In this document: positions 1-5,091 of the stretch, piece after piece
Layout of the letters: each line of letters starts with the position of its first letter
Position numbering within the stretch: position 1 is the first letter of the stretch
From: Myxococcaceae bacterium
Lineage (GTDB): Bacteria > Myxococcota > Myxococcia > Myxococcales > Myxococcaceae
Direction of reading: 5' to 3'
Assembly (NCBI GenBank): GCA_018262385.1
Contig: JAGSPQ010000362.1
Location: 1-5,091 of the forward strand
DNA: 5,091 nt
Translations under genes and position numbers: made by a program
Notes under the pieces: model-generated
The model's database searches: none
The model's input: only the letters and a program-made list of their open reading frames with translations
Told to the model about the DNA's origin: nothing

Positions 1-1
1 C

Positions 2-376
2 GGAGTGCTCGCGTCGTTCGTCGGCGGCATCGAGGGGAAGTTCAACCAGCGGCTCGACCGGGCGATCCGGCTGGACGCGACGGTGGATCGCGGCAGCGCC
101 TGGCTGATTCGCGGCGCGTTCTTCTACGAGGCCCCGTGGCCCCGGCGCGACCTCACCCGCGCGCGCAGCCTGCTCTCGACGGCGGTCGAGCGGTTCCCGG
201 ACAACCTGCGGGCCCGGCTGTACCTGGCGCGAATCGACGCCGAGGGAGGGGCGCTGAAGCAGGCGCTGGCGACGCTGGAGAAGATCGCCGCCGCCGACGT
301 GGCCTGGGATCCACCGGGCGGGCGGATGGTGAAGGCCGAGGCGCGGTTGTTCGCCGACACGCTCAAGCCGCGTTGA
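2..376 (+). CDS. C-terminal part of a TPR/TatT-like helical-repeat protein (5' truncated by window edge)
   Basis: The frame is open to the left edge and ends in TGA at 374-376, giving about 124 visible residues, so this is the tail of a longer protein. A GTG at 5-7 could be read as a start, but nothing like a ribosome binding site can be judged there and the visible part looks like the end of a repeat domain. The pattern is helical-repeat-like. An amphipathic helix with LDRAIRLD is followed by a stretch ending FFYEAPWP. Then come an A-rich helix (RARSLLSTAVERFPDN), typical of a TPR, and another (LYLARIDAEGGALKQALATLEKI). The order 'G..y..aP, D...A..ll..Av...Pdn, l.lA' recalls the TatT family (periplasmic trimeric lipoprotein partners of some TRAP transporters). 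No TRAP genes are visible, so a general TPR protein is equally possible. The next gene starts 15 bases downstream, so co-transcription is plausible. I am confident it is coding, much less so of the family. Confidence 0.72.
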   Translation, partial: GVLASFVGGIEGKFNQRLDRAIRLDATVDRGSAWLIRGAFFYEAPWPRRDLTRARSLLSTAVERFPDNLRARLYLARIDAEGGALKQALATLEKIAAADVAWDPPGGRMVKAEARLFADTLKPR

Positions 377-391
377 GTAGGGTCGCTCGAC

Positions 392-1189
392 ATGAGCGTC
401 TTCAAAGCGGGGCTGTTTCAAGGCAAGTCGGTCTTCGTCACCGGCGGCAGCAGCGGGATCAACCTGAAGATCGCCGAGGTGTTCGGCGGGCTGGGCGCGA
501 AGGTGAGCATCAACGCGCGCAAGCCCGAGAAGCTCGAAGCGGCGGTCGCGCTGCTGAAGGGCAAGGGCATCGACGCGCGCGGCTTCATCGCCGACGTGCG
601 CGACTTCGCCGCGATGGAGACCGCGATGGACGCGGCGGTCAAAGCCCAGGGGCCGATCGACGTGCTGGTCTGCGGCGCAGCGGGGAACTTTCCGGCGCCC
701 GCGCTCGGGATGTCTTCCAACGGCTTCAAGGCGGTGCTGGACATCGACGTGCTCGGCACCTTTCACGCCTGCCGCGCCGCGTTCGAGCGGCTCAACAAGC
801 CCGGCGCGTGCATCCTCAACATCTCGGCGCCCCAGGCCTCGATTCCCTACCCGATGCAGGCGCACGTCTGCGCCGCCAAGGCCGGGGTCGACATGCTGAC
901 CAAGTCGTTGGCGCTCGAGTGGGGCCCGGCGGGAGTGCGGGTCAACTCGATCTCGCCCGGGCCGATCGCCGAGACGGAAGGGATGGAGCGGCTGACTCCG
1001 GACGAGGCGAGCCGGCAGAAGGTGAAGGCGATGCTGCCGCTGCAGCGCTTCGGCACCAAGGACGACGTGGCGAACCTCTGCGTGTTCCTCGCTTCGGAGG
1101 CCGGCAGCTACTGCACCGGCGGGATTCACTCGGTCGACGGCGGGATGGCGCTGATCGGCGGAGCGATGATGTCGGCCCTGATGGGCTAA
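392..1189 (+). CDS. SDR-family oxidoreductase, probable 2,4-dienoyl-CoA reductase (DECR2-like)
   Basis: This is a 265-residue Rossmann-fold short-chain dehydrogenase, the normal length for a classical SDR. The cofactor motif TGGSSGI is at residues 17-23, and R43 after the second strand suggests NADPH preference. ADVRD lies at 67-71, and the usual NNAG is replaced by GAAGNF (95-100). The usual NxxG Asn is Asp (D119 in DIDVLGTF). The catalytic Tyr of YxxxK is missing (V159), while Lys is kept (K163 in AAKAGVD). SPGPI is at 188-192. CGAAGNF, DIDxxGTF, EWGP.xVRVNS and PGPI..TEG match my recollection of peroxisomal 2,4-dienoyl-CoA reductases, where Asp plus Lys replace the Tyr-based site. The inferred reaction is NADPH-dependent conversion of 2,4-dienoyl-CoA to 3-enoyl-CoA in the cytosol. 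The ATG at 392 is preceded by AGGG at 379-382, nine bases away. The isomerase-like gene follows after 9 bases, which supports an acyl-CoA role. Another SDR activity on acyl-CoAs cannot be excluded. Confidence 0.85.
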   Translation: MSVFKAGLFQGKSVFVTGGSSGINLKIAEVFGGLGAKVSINARKPEKLEAAVALLKGKGIDARGFIADVRDFAAMETAMDAAVKAQGPIDVLVCGAAGNFPAPALGMSSNGFKAVLDIDVLGTFHACRAAFERLNKPGACILNISAPQASIPYPMQAHVCAAKAGVDMLTKSLALEWGPAGVRVNSISPGPIAETEGMERLTPDEASRQKVKAMLPLQRFGTKDDVANLCVFLASEAGSYCTGGIHSVDGGMALIGGAMMSALMG

Positions 1190-1193
1190 GGAG
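1187..1193 (+). promoter_or_regulatory. Ribosome binding site overlapping the upstream stop codon
   Basis: TAAGGAG combines the TAA stop of the reductase (1187-1189) with a near-consensus AAGGAG Shine-Dalgarno (1188-1193), five bases before the ATG at 1199. The overlap fixes the start of the downstream gene. It also implies that a ribosome ending the reductase can pass straight to the isomerase-like gene, so the two proteins are probably translationally coupled. Confidence 0.8.
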
Positions 1194-1198
1194 CCACC

Positions 1199-1912
1199 AT
1201 GGGTCAGTGGATCATCAAGCGGGAAGGGCCGGTCGCCGTCCTCTCGATGGACGACGGCAAAGCGAACGCGCTGACGATGAGCGAGTTCGAGGGGCTCTCG
1301 CGCGCGCTGGCGGAGATTGCCGCCTCGGACGCGGGGGCGATGGTGCTCACCGGGCGCCCCGGCTACTTCACCGCCGGCCTCAACCTCAAGGTGCTGCCCA
1401 CCCTCGCGACGGCCGAGCTCGAGAAGCTGATCACGAAGTTCGGCGAGGTGACGCTCGAGCTGCTGCTGTTCCCCAAGCCGGTGGTGGCGGCGGTCAGCGG
1501 CCACGCGCTCGGCGCCGGAGGGATCTTCGCCTTCGCCAGCGACGTGCGGCTGTTCGCCGAGGGGCCGTTCAAGTTCGGCCTCAACGAGGTGCCGGGCGGG
1601 CTGTTCGTCCCCACCTTCGGGATCGTGAGCGCGAAGGTGACCGCGGCTTCCGAGCAGCTGACCGGGCTGATCATGCACGGGCAGGTGTTCGGCCCGGCCG
1701 AGGCGCTGAGCCGGAAGATCGCCGAGAGCCTGCACGCTCCCGACGCGCTGCTGCCCGCGGCGATCGCCCGCGCGACCGGGCTGGCCGACCTGGGCGGCCA
1801 CGGGTACGCGCTGACCAAGAAGCTGCTGCGCGGGCCGCTGGCCGAAGAAGCGCGCCGCGCGCTGCCGAGCGAGGTCGCCGAGCTGGGCACCGCGCTGGGC
1901 GCCAAACGCTGA
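1199..1912 (+). CDS. Enoyl-CoA hydratase/isomerase (crotonase) family protein, probable delta3,delta2-enoyl-CoA isomerase
   Basis: This 237-residue protein covers the crotonase core and is slightly shorter than typical hydratases (about 260). The CoA/oxyanion-hole elements are present: YFTAGLNLK (56-64), a variant of FxAGxDLK with Asn62 for Asp, and SGHALGAGG (100-108). Of the two glutamates hydratases use, the first, expected after the GAGG loop, is replaced by hydrophobic residues (I109, F110). The second is kept as E130 in FGLNEVPGG. One Glu in a GLNE context is what I recall for mitochondrial-type enoyl-CoA isomerase (ECI1), which shifts a 3-enoyl bond to 2-enoyl using a single Glu. The expected substrate, 3-enoyl-CoA, is the product of the predicted reductase next door. 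A strong AAGGAG site supports the ATG at 1199. The C-terminus (about 185-237) is a helical, Ala/Leu-rich segment as in the family. Family membership is secure. Isomerase rather than hydratase or another crotonase chemistry is inferred from the residues. Confidence 0.88.
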   Translation: MGQWIIKREGPVAVLSMDDGKANALTMSEFEGLSRALAEIAASDAGAMVLTGRPGYFTAGLNLKVLPTLATAELEKLITKFGEVTLELLLFPKPVVAAVSGHALGAGGIFAFASDVRLFAEGPFKFGLNEVPGGLFVPTFGIVSAKVTAASEQLTGLIMHGQVFGPAEALSRKIAESLHAPDALLPAAIARATGLADLGGHGYALTKKLLRGPLAEEARRALPSEVAELGTALGAKR

Positions 1913-1922
1913 CCGGTACTGC

Positions 1923-1951
1923 TTGACGCACCCCGGCGCCGGACCTAGGCC
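1923..1951 (+). promoter_or_regulatory. Possible sigma-70-type promoter for the DUF47-pit unit
   Basis: In the 48-base gap after the isomerase gene, TTGACG (1923-1928) matches the -35 consensus in five of six bases. With a 17-base spacer it faces TAGGCC (1946-1951), a poor -10 keeping only the leading TA. A perfect 10-base palindrome, CCGGCGCCGG (1933-1942), lies in the spacer. Transcription from here would begin around 1957-1960, almost at the ATG at 1961. This is suggestive only, because the -10 is weak. No Pho-box-like direct repeats were recognised. Confidence 0.3.
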
Positions 1952-1960
1952 GCTCTGCCA

Positions 1961-2602
1961 ATGGCGCTCCAGGCAATCGTCCGTTGGCTGCTACCGAGGG
2001 AAGACAACTTCTACGTGTTGCTCGAGCGCCAGGCCGCCGCCTGCCACGAAGCGGCGCTGGCCCTGGCCAAGTCGAAGGATCCCTCGTCGAAGCCCGAGGA
2101 CGTGCGCGACGCGGTGCAGGTGATCGAGCACTTCGCCGACGATCTGGTGCGCCAGATGGAGGACGCGCTGGCGCGGACCTTCGTTACCCCGCTCGATCGC
2201 GAGGATCTCCACAAGCTCTCCAGCGAGCTGGACGACGTGGTCGATCTCACCAACCTCGCCGCCCGCGCCTCGGTGCTCTACGGAGTCACCCGCCCGACCG
2301 AGCCGATGCAGAAGCTGATCGACACCCTGGTCACCTGCACCGCGGTGCTGAAGACGGCGCTGCCGAAGCTGCGCACCCACGCCTACGCCGAGCTGCTCGA
2401 CGACGGCCGGAAGCTGCGGGCGCTGGAGAAAGAAGCCGACAGCGTGTTCCGCGCGGCGGTGAGCCAGCTGTTCAGGGATCCGGCGGTCGACGCCAAGGTG
2501 CTGCTGCGCGAGAAGGAGGTCCTCGAGGATCTGGAGAACGCGGTCGACCACTGCGACGACGTGGCCGACACGCTGGCCAACATCGCCGTCAAGCACGGAT
2601 AG
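1961..2602 (+). CDS. DUF47/PhoU-like protein, Pit accessory (phosphate transport regulator)
   Basis: This 213-residue, all-helical, acidic protein has the length and layout of DUF47 proteins, which resemble PhoU and are usually encoded beside Pit transporters. Recognisable parts are the N-terminal LLPREDNFYVLLERQA (10-25), EHFADDLVRQM (56-66), and FVTPLDREDLHKLSSELDDVVD (74-95). The C-terminal helix EKEVLEDLENAVDHCDDVAD (184-203) carries spaced E/DxxxD pairs, including D91/D95, E156/D160, E192/D196 and D199/D203. In PhoU-like proteins such motifs bind metal clusters. There is no signal peptide or membrane helix, so it should be cytosolic and act at the inner face of the transporter. The inferred role is regulation or support of Pit phosphate uptake. 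The ATG at 1961 lacks a visible Shine-Dalgarno (CGCTCTGCCA precedes it). It is kept because the family's N-terminal motif begins shortly after it. The transporter gene follows after only 4 bases. Confidence 0.92.
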   Translation: MALQAIVRWLLPREDNFYVLLERQAAACHEAALALAKSKDPSSKPEDVRDAVQVIEHFADDLVRQMEDALARTFVTPLDREDLHKLSSELDDVVDLTNLAARASVLYGVTRPTEPMQKLIDTLVTCTAVLKTALPKLRTHAYAELLDDGRKLRALEKEADSVFRAAVSQLFRDPAVDAKVLLREKEVLEDLENAVDHCDDVADTLANIAVKHG

Positions 2603-2606
2603 GACG

Positions 2607-3632
2607 ATGACCATCGGGCTGCTGATCGCGGTGATCATCGCCGCGCTGGTGTTCGACTACATCAACGGCTTCCACGACGCGGCGAACGCGATCGCGACCG
2701 TGGTCTCGACCGGGGTGCTGCCGATGCGAACGGCGATCCTGATCGCCGCCGTGCTGAACTTCGCCGGCGCGATGACCGGCACCGCGGTCGCCAAGACGAT
2801 TGCCTCCGGCTTCGCGGATCCGGCGCTGGTCACCCAGGTGGTGGTGCTGTCCGCGCTGCTCGGCGCGTCGGCGTGGAACATCCTCACCTGGTGGTTCGGA
2901 ATTCCCTCCTCCAGCTCGCACGCGCTGGTGGGCGGGCTGGCCGGAGCGGTGGTCGCCCACGCGGGGCTCGGCGCCTTCAAGTGGCTCGCGCTGGTGAACA
3001 AGGTGCTGGTGCCGCTGGTGGTCTCGCCGCTGGCGGGGTTCGTCGGCGCCTTCTTCCTGATGGTGCTGCTGCTGTGGCTCTACAAGCGGGCCAGGCCGAG
3101 CACGGTGGTGAAGTCGTCCCGGAAGCTGCAGCTGGTCTCGGCGATGACGATGGCGTTCAGCCACGGCAGCAACGACGCCCAGAAGTCGATGGGGATCATC
3201 ACCCTCGCGCTCGCCTCCTGGGTCGCCGGCGGGGGAATGGAGCTGCCGGGCTGGATGCACGCCAGCAAGGACGGGGTGGTGCCGACCTGGGTGATCGTCT
3301 CGTGCGCAGCGGCGATCGCGCTCGGGACCGCCGCCGGCGGAACCCGGATCATCAAGACGATGGGCACCAGGATCATCCGGATCACGCCGATTCAGGGGTT
3401 CGCGGCGGAAGCGGCCGGAGCGATCACCATCCTGGTCGCCAGCCGCTTCGGCGTCCCGGTGAGCACCACCCACTGCATCAACGCGGCGATCATGGGCGTC
3501 GGCGCGAGCAAGCGGATCTCGGCGGTGCGGTGGGGGGTGGCAGGAAACATCCTCGTCGCCTGGGTCTTGACCTTGCCGCTCTCCGGAGCATTCGCATTCG
3601 CGACGATGAAGTTGTTGGCGATCTGGTTGTAG
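2607..3632 (+). CDS. pit: Inorganic phosphate transporter, Pit family (PiT/SLC20)
   Basis: This 341-residue hydrophobic membrane protein has the length of compact bacterial Pit proteins; E. coli PitA is longer, about 500 residues. Both halves of the family's internal duplication show their signatures: GFHDAANAIATVVST (21-35) and FSHGSNDAQKSMG (184-196), with the polar D24, N27, N189 and D190 of the transport path. Further conserved parts are IPSSSSHALVGG (99-110) in the first half, and TPIQGFAAE (260-268) with GVPVSTTH (282-289) in the second. Hydrophobic segments lie at roughly 2-17, 41-62, 76-97, 105-121, 134-159, 226-244, 264-281 and 309-338. A polar, basic linker (160-175) separates the halves. 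The family performs low-affinity phosphate uptake across the inner membrane, usually as metal-phosphate with protons or as free phosphate with sodium; the sequence alone does not settle which ion. AGGA at 2601-2604, overlapping the TAG stop of the DUF47 gene, precedes the ATG closely, so translational coupling is likely. Confidence 0.96.
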   Translation: MTIGLLIAVIIAALVFDYINGFHDAANAIATVVSTGVLPMRTAILIAAVLNFAGAMTGTAVAKTIASGFADPALVTQVVVLSALLGASAWNILTWWFGIPSSSSHALVGGLAGAVVAHAGLGAFKWLALVNKVLVPLVVSPLAGFVGAFFLMVLLLWLYKRARPSTVVKSSRKLQLVSAMTMAFSHGSNDAQKSMGIITLALASWVAGGGMELPGWMHASKDGVVPTWVIVSCAAAIALGTAAGGTRIIKTMGTRIIRITPIQGFAAEAAGAITILVASRFGVPVSTTHCINAAIMGVGASKRISAVRWGVAGNILVAWVLTLPLSGAFAFATMKLLAIWL

Positions 3633-3655
3633 CCACTCTGGGTTAGCTTCCACGC

Positions 3656-5091
3656 GTGGCCGCGCACGGCAGGTACAGCCTGTTGCGCAAGATCGCCGAC
3701 GGCGGAACCGCCGAGGTGTTTCTTGCGCACATGGAAGGCTCGGCGGGCTTCAAGCGCCTGGTCGTGCTCAAGCGGGTGCTGCCCGCGCTCTGGGCGGACG
3801 AGACCTTTCGCCGGGGGCTGGTCGACGAGGCCCACATCGCGATGGGGCTGCACCACAGCAACATCGTCCAGGTGATCGACCTCGGGGTCGCCGCCCAGCG
3901 CTACTTCCTCGCCTTCGAACTGGTCGACGGGTGGACGCTGTCGCAGGTGCTCAAGCGGGCGAAGAACGCCGGGGTGCGGGTCCCGCTCAGCGTCGGGCTG
4001 CACATCATGGCCGAGGTGTGCCGCGCGCTCTCTTACGCGCACGGCAAGGAAGAGAACGGAGCGCCGCTGGCGATCGTCCACCGCGACGTCTCGCCGCAGA
4101 ACGTGCTGCTCTCGGAGCAGGGAGAGGTGAAGCTGACCGACTTCGGGATCGCCCGCGCGCGGACCCGCTCGACCACCTCGCAGATCGGCAGCGTGAAGGG
4201 AAAGCCGGCGTTCATGTCGCCCGAGCAGGCGGCCGGCAGCGCCCTCGATGCGCGCAGCGACCTGTTTCCGATCGGCACGATGATCTACCTGCTGGCGACG
4301 GGCGAGCTGCCGTTCAGCGCGCCCACCGCGCTGGAGGAGATGGCGAAGGTGGTCGCCGGCAAGTTCGTCAGCCCCGCCACCCTGCGCCCCGACCTGCCGA
4401 AGGAGCTGGGGACGCTGATCGCCAAAGCGCTGGAGCGGAAGGTCGAGAAGCGCTTCCAGAGCGCCGAGGAGCTGCTCCACGCGATCGAGAAGGTCCAGCG
4501 CACGGTGCTCGAGCCGGCGGGCACGACCGAGCTGAAGGCCTGGCTCGCCGTGCTCGCGAAGAAGGACGGCGAGCAGCCGCTGAGCCGCCAGCCCCACGTT
4601 CCGCCCGGCTTGCCCACGGCTCGGGTGCCCGAGATCGAGACCACCGGGCCGATCGAGCTGCAGGACGAAGACGTTCAGCTCATCACCTCGCCCTCCCAGC
4701 AGCTTCCGGGAGCGGTGATCAACCCGGCGCCCCGCAGCAGGCGGTGGATCATCGCGGTGGCGGCGTTGATCGCCCTGGTGGCGGGGACGCTCTGGGTTCC
4801 GCTTCGCCAGCGGCTCAGCCCGCCGAGCCCGGCTCCCGCCGAGCCGGTGGCTCAGCGCGCGGTGGCCGAAGTTCCCGACGCAGCGGTGGAGCTGCAGCCA
4901 GCGCCCGCGGCGCAGCCGGAACCTGCGGTCGCCGTCGCCGAGCCTTCCGTCCCAGCGACCGCGGTCGCTGCGCCCGCCGTCGCTGAGCCCTCCGTTGAAG
5001 CGCCCTCCGTTGAAGCGCCCTCCGTTGAAGCGCCCTCCGTTGAAGCGCCCTCCGTTGAAGCGCCCTCCGTTGAAGCGCCCTCCGTTGAAGC
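3656..5091 (+). CDS. Membrane-anchored Ser/Thr protein kinase with a PSVEA-repeat outer region (3' truncated by window edge)
   Basis: The frame runs from GTG 3656 to the window end without a stop (478 full codons). An in-frame TAG at 3644-3646 leaves this GTG as the only start ahead of the kinase fold; no clear Shine-Dalgarno precedes it. The Hanks-type domain spans about residues 7-280: degenerate glycine loop IADGGTAEVFLA (13-24), ATP-anchoring K39, helix-C E58, catalytic loop HRDVSPQNVLL (142-152; D144, N149), DFG (162-164), Ser/Thr-rich activation segment (about 171-179), MSPE (187-190) and SDLFPIG (201-207). All catalytic residues are present, so it should be active. HRDVSPQN is common in myxobacterial kinases. 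A linker (about 285-362) leads to RSRR, one membrane helix (about 364-383), then a Pro/Ala/Val/Glu-rich segment ending in tandem PSVEA units from residue 446. The expected topology is kinase inside and C-terminus in the periplasm. No PASTA or other sensor domain is visible, though one could lie beyond the edge. The gene starts 23 bases after pit. The substrate is unknown. Confidence 0.95.
   Translation, partial: MAAHGRYSLLRKIADGGTAEVFLAHMEGSAGFKRLVVLKRVLPALWADETFRRGLVDEAHIAMGLHHSNIVQVIDLGVAAQRYFLAFELVDGWTLSQVLKRAKNAGVRVPLSVGLHIMAEVCRALSYAHGKEENGAPLAIVHRDVSPQNVLLSEQGEVKLTDFGIARARTRSTTSQIGSVKGKPAFMSPEQAAGSALDARSDLFPIGTMIYLLATGELPFSAPTALEEMAKVVAGKFVSPATLRPDLPKELGTLIAKALERKVEKRFQSAEELLHAIEKVQRTVLEPAGTTELKAWLAVLAKKDGEQPLSRQPHVPPGLPTARVPEIETTGPIELQDEDVQLITSPSQQLPGAVINPAPRSRRWIIAVAALIALVAGTLWVPLRQRLSPPSPAPAEPVAQRAVAEVPDAAVELQPAPAAQPEPAVAVAEPSVPATAVAAPAVAEPSVEAPSVEAPSVEAPSVEAPSVEAPSVEAPSVE
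4931..4957 (+). repeat. Diverged upstream copy of the repeat seed
   Basis: These 27 bases encode AVAEPSVPA and match 4976-5002 (AVAEPSVEA, the first array unit with its left flank) at 22 of 27 positions by my hand alignment. The two copies are 45 bases apart, exactly three 15-base units. This looks like an older, decayed duplication of the segment from which the perfect array later grew. Convergent Pro/Ala/Val-rich composition is a possible alternative explanation. Confidence 0.6.
4988..5091 (+). repeat. 15-base perfect tandem repeat (minisatellite) inside the kinase gene
   Basis: The unit CCCTCCGTTGAAGCG occurs six times in full (4988, 5003, 5018, 5033, 5048, 5063) plus 14 of 15 bases of a seventh (5078-5091), with no mismatch. 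The window ends inside it, so the true copy number is unknown. Each unit is five codons (PSVEA), so gain or loss of copies keeps the frame. All copies use GTT for Val and GAA for Glu, minority choices in this G/C-ending genome. Exact identity, including synonymous sites, points to recent expansion by slippage or unequal recombination. Confidence 0.97.

Noticed and set aside
136..1926. A 596-codon open frame on the + strand overlapping the first three genes
   Set aside because: It is Arg/Gly/Ala-rich without family motifs and lies across the SDR and crotonase genes, which have clear domain signatures and a ribosome binding site. It is a by-product of high G+C content.
1931..1960. Palindromes CCGGCGCCGG and CCTAGG as an intrinsic terminator after the isomerase gene
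   Set aside because: There is no T-rich run after either palindrome, and the nearest downstream sequence is the start of the DUF47 gene.
2589..3653. A 354-codon open frame on the - strand opposite pit
   Set aside because: Its product is rich in Arg, Asp, His and Gln with no recognisable domain, and it mirrors the strongly supported Pit coding sequence.
3633..3655. Possible promoter or terminator between pit and the kinase
   Set aside because: I found no -35/-10 pair with proper spacing and no hairpin followed by a T-run in these 23 bases; TAGCTT at 3644-3649 has no matching -35.
3392..4597. A 401-codon open frame on the - strand opposite the pit end and the kinase
   Set aside because: It overlaps both the Pit C-terminus and the complete kinase domain, has no family motif, and its composition is that of an antisense reading of G/C-ending codons.
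3931..4986. A 351-codon open frame on the + strand inside the kinase gene
   Set aside because: It is an alternate frame of the kinase, Arg/Ala/Gly-rich without motifs, ending at a TGA just before the repeat array.
4988..5091. Repeat array as a CRISPR or other non-coding array
   Set aside because: Units are 15 bases, directly adjacent with no spacers, and in frame with the kinase coding sequence, so it is a coding tandem repeat.

Overview
This G+C-rich window carries six genes, all on the + strand and tightly packed, with gaps of 4 to 48 bases. The strong G/C preference at third codon positions, the HRDVSPQN catalytic loop of the kinase and the mix of gene families point to a myxobacterium-like organism (Myxococcota, formerly Deltaproteobacteria). 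That assignment is inferred from family resemblance, not from a marker gene.

Bases 2-1912 hold three genes. The first is the C-terminal end of a helical-repeat (TPR/TatT-like) protein cut by the left edge. Next come a short-chain dehydrogenase resembling 2,4-dienoyl-CoA reductases of the peroxisomal DECR2 type and a crotonase-fold protein whose active-site residues fit a delta3,delta2-enoyl-CoA isomerase better than a hydratase. If both readings are right, they catalyse two consecutive auxiliary steps in beta-oxidation of unsaturated acyl-CoAs: the reductase makes a 3-enoyl-CoA and the isomerase turns it into the 2-enoyl-CoA that re-enters the main spiral.

Bases 1923-3632 hold a phosphate-uptake pair: a PhoU-like DUF47 protein followed after 4 bases by a Pit-family low-affinity phosphate transporter. 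A TTGACG hexamer just after the isomerase gene may mark a promoter starting a new transcription unit.

Bases 3656-5091 encode a membrane-anchored Ser/Thr protein kinase with a GTG start. It has a complete N-terminal catalytic domain, one transmembrane helix and a Pro/Ala-rich outer segment. The segment runs into a perfect 15-base tandem repeat encoding PSVEA, which continues to the last base of the window, so the gene is incomplete.

No tRNA, rRNA, CRISPR array, insertion sequence or convincing terminator was seen, and no stretch over 300 bases lacks a gene. The least ordinary features are the in-frame minisatellite in the kinase and the eukaryote-like dienoyl-CoA reductase/isomerase pair. I did not find evidence for a wholly new system.
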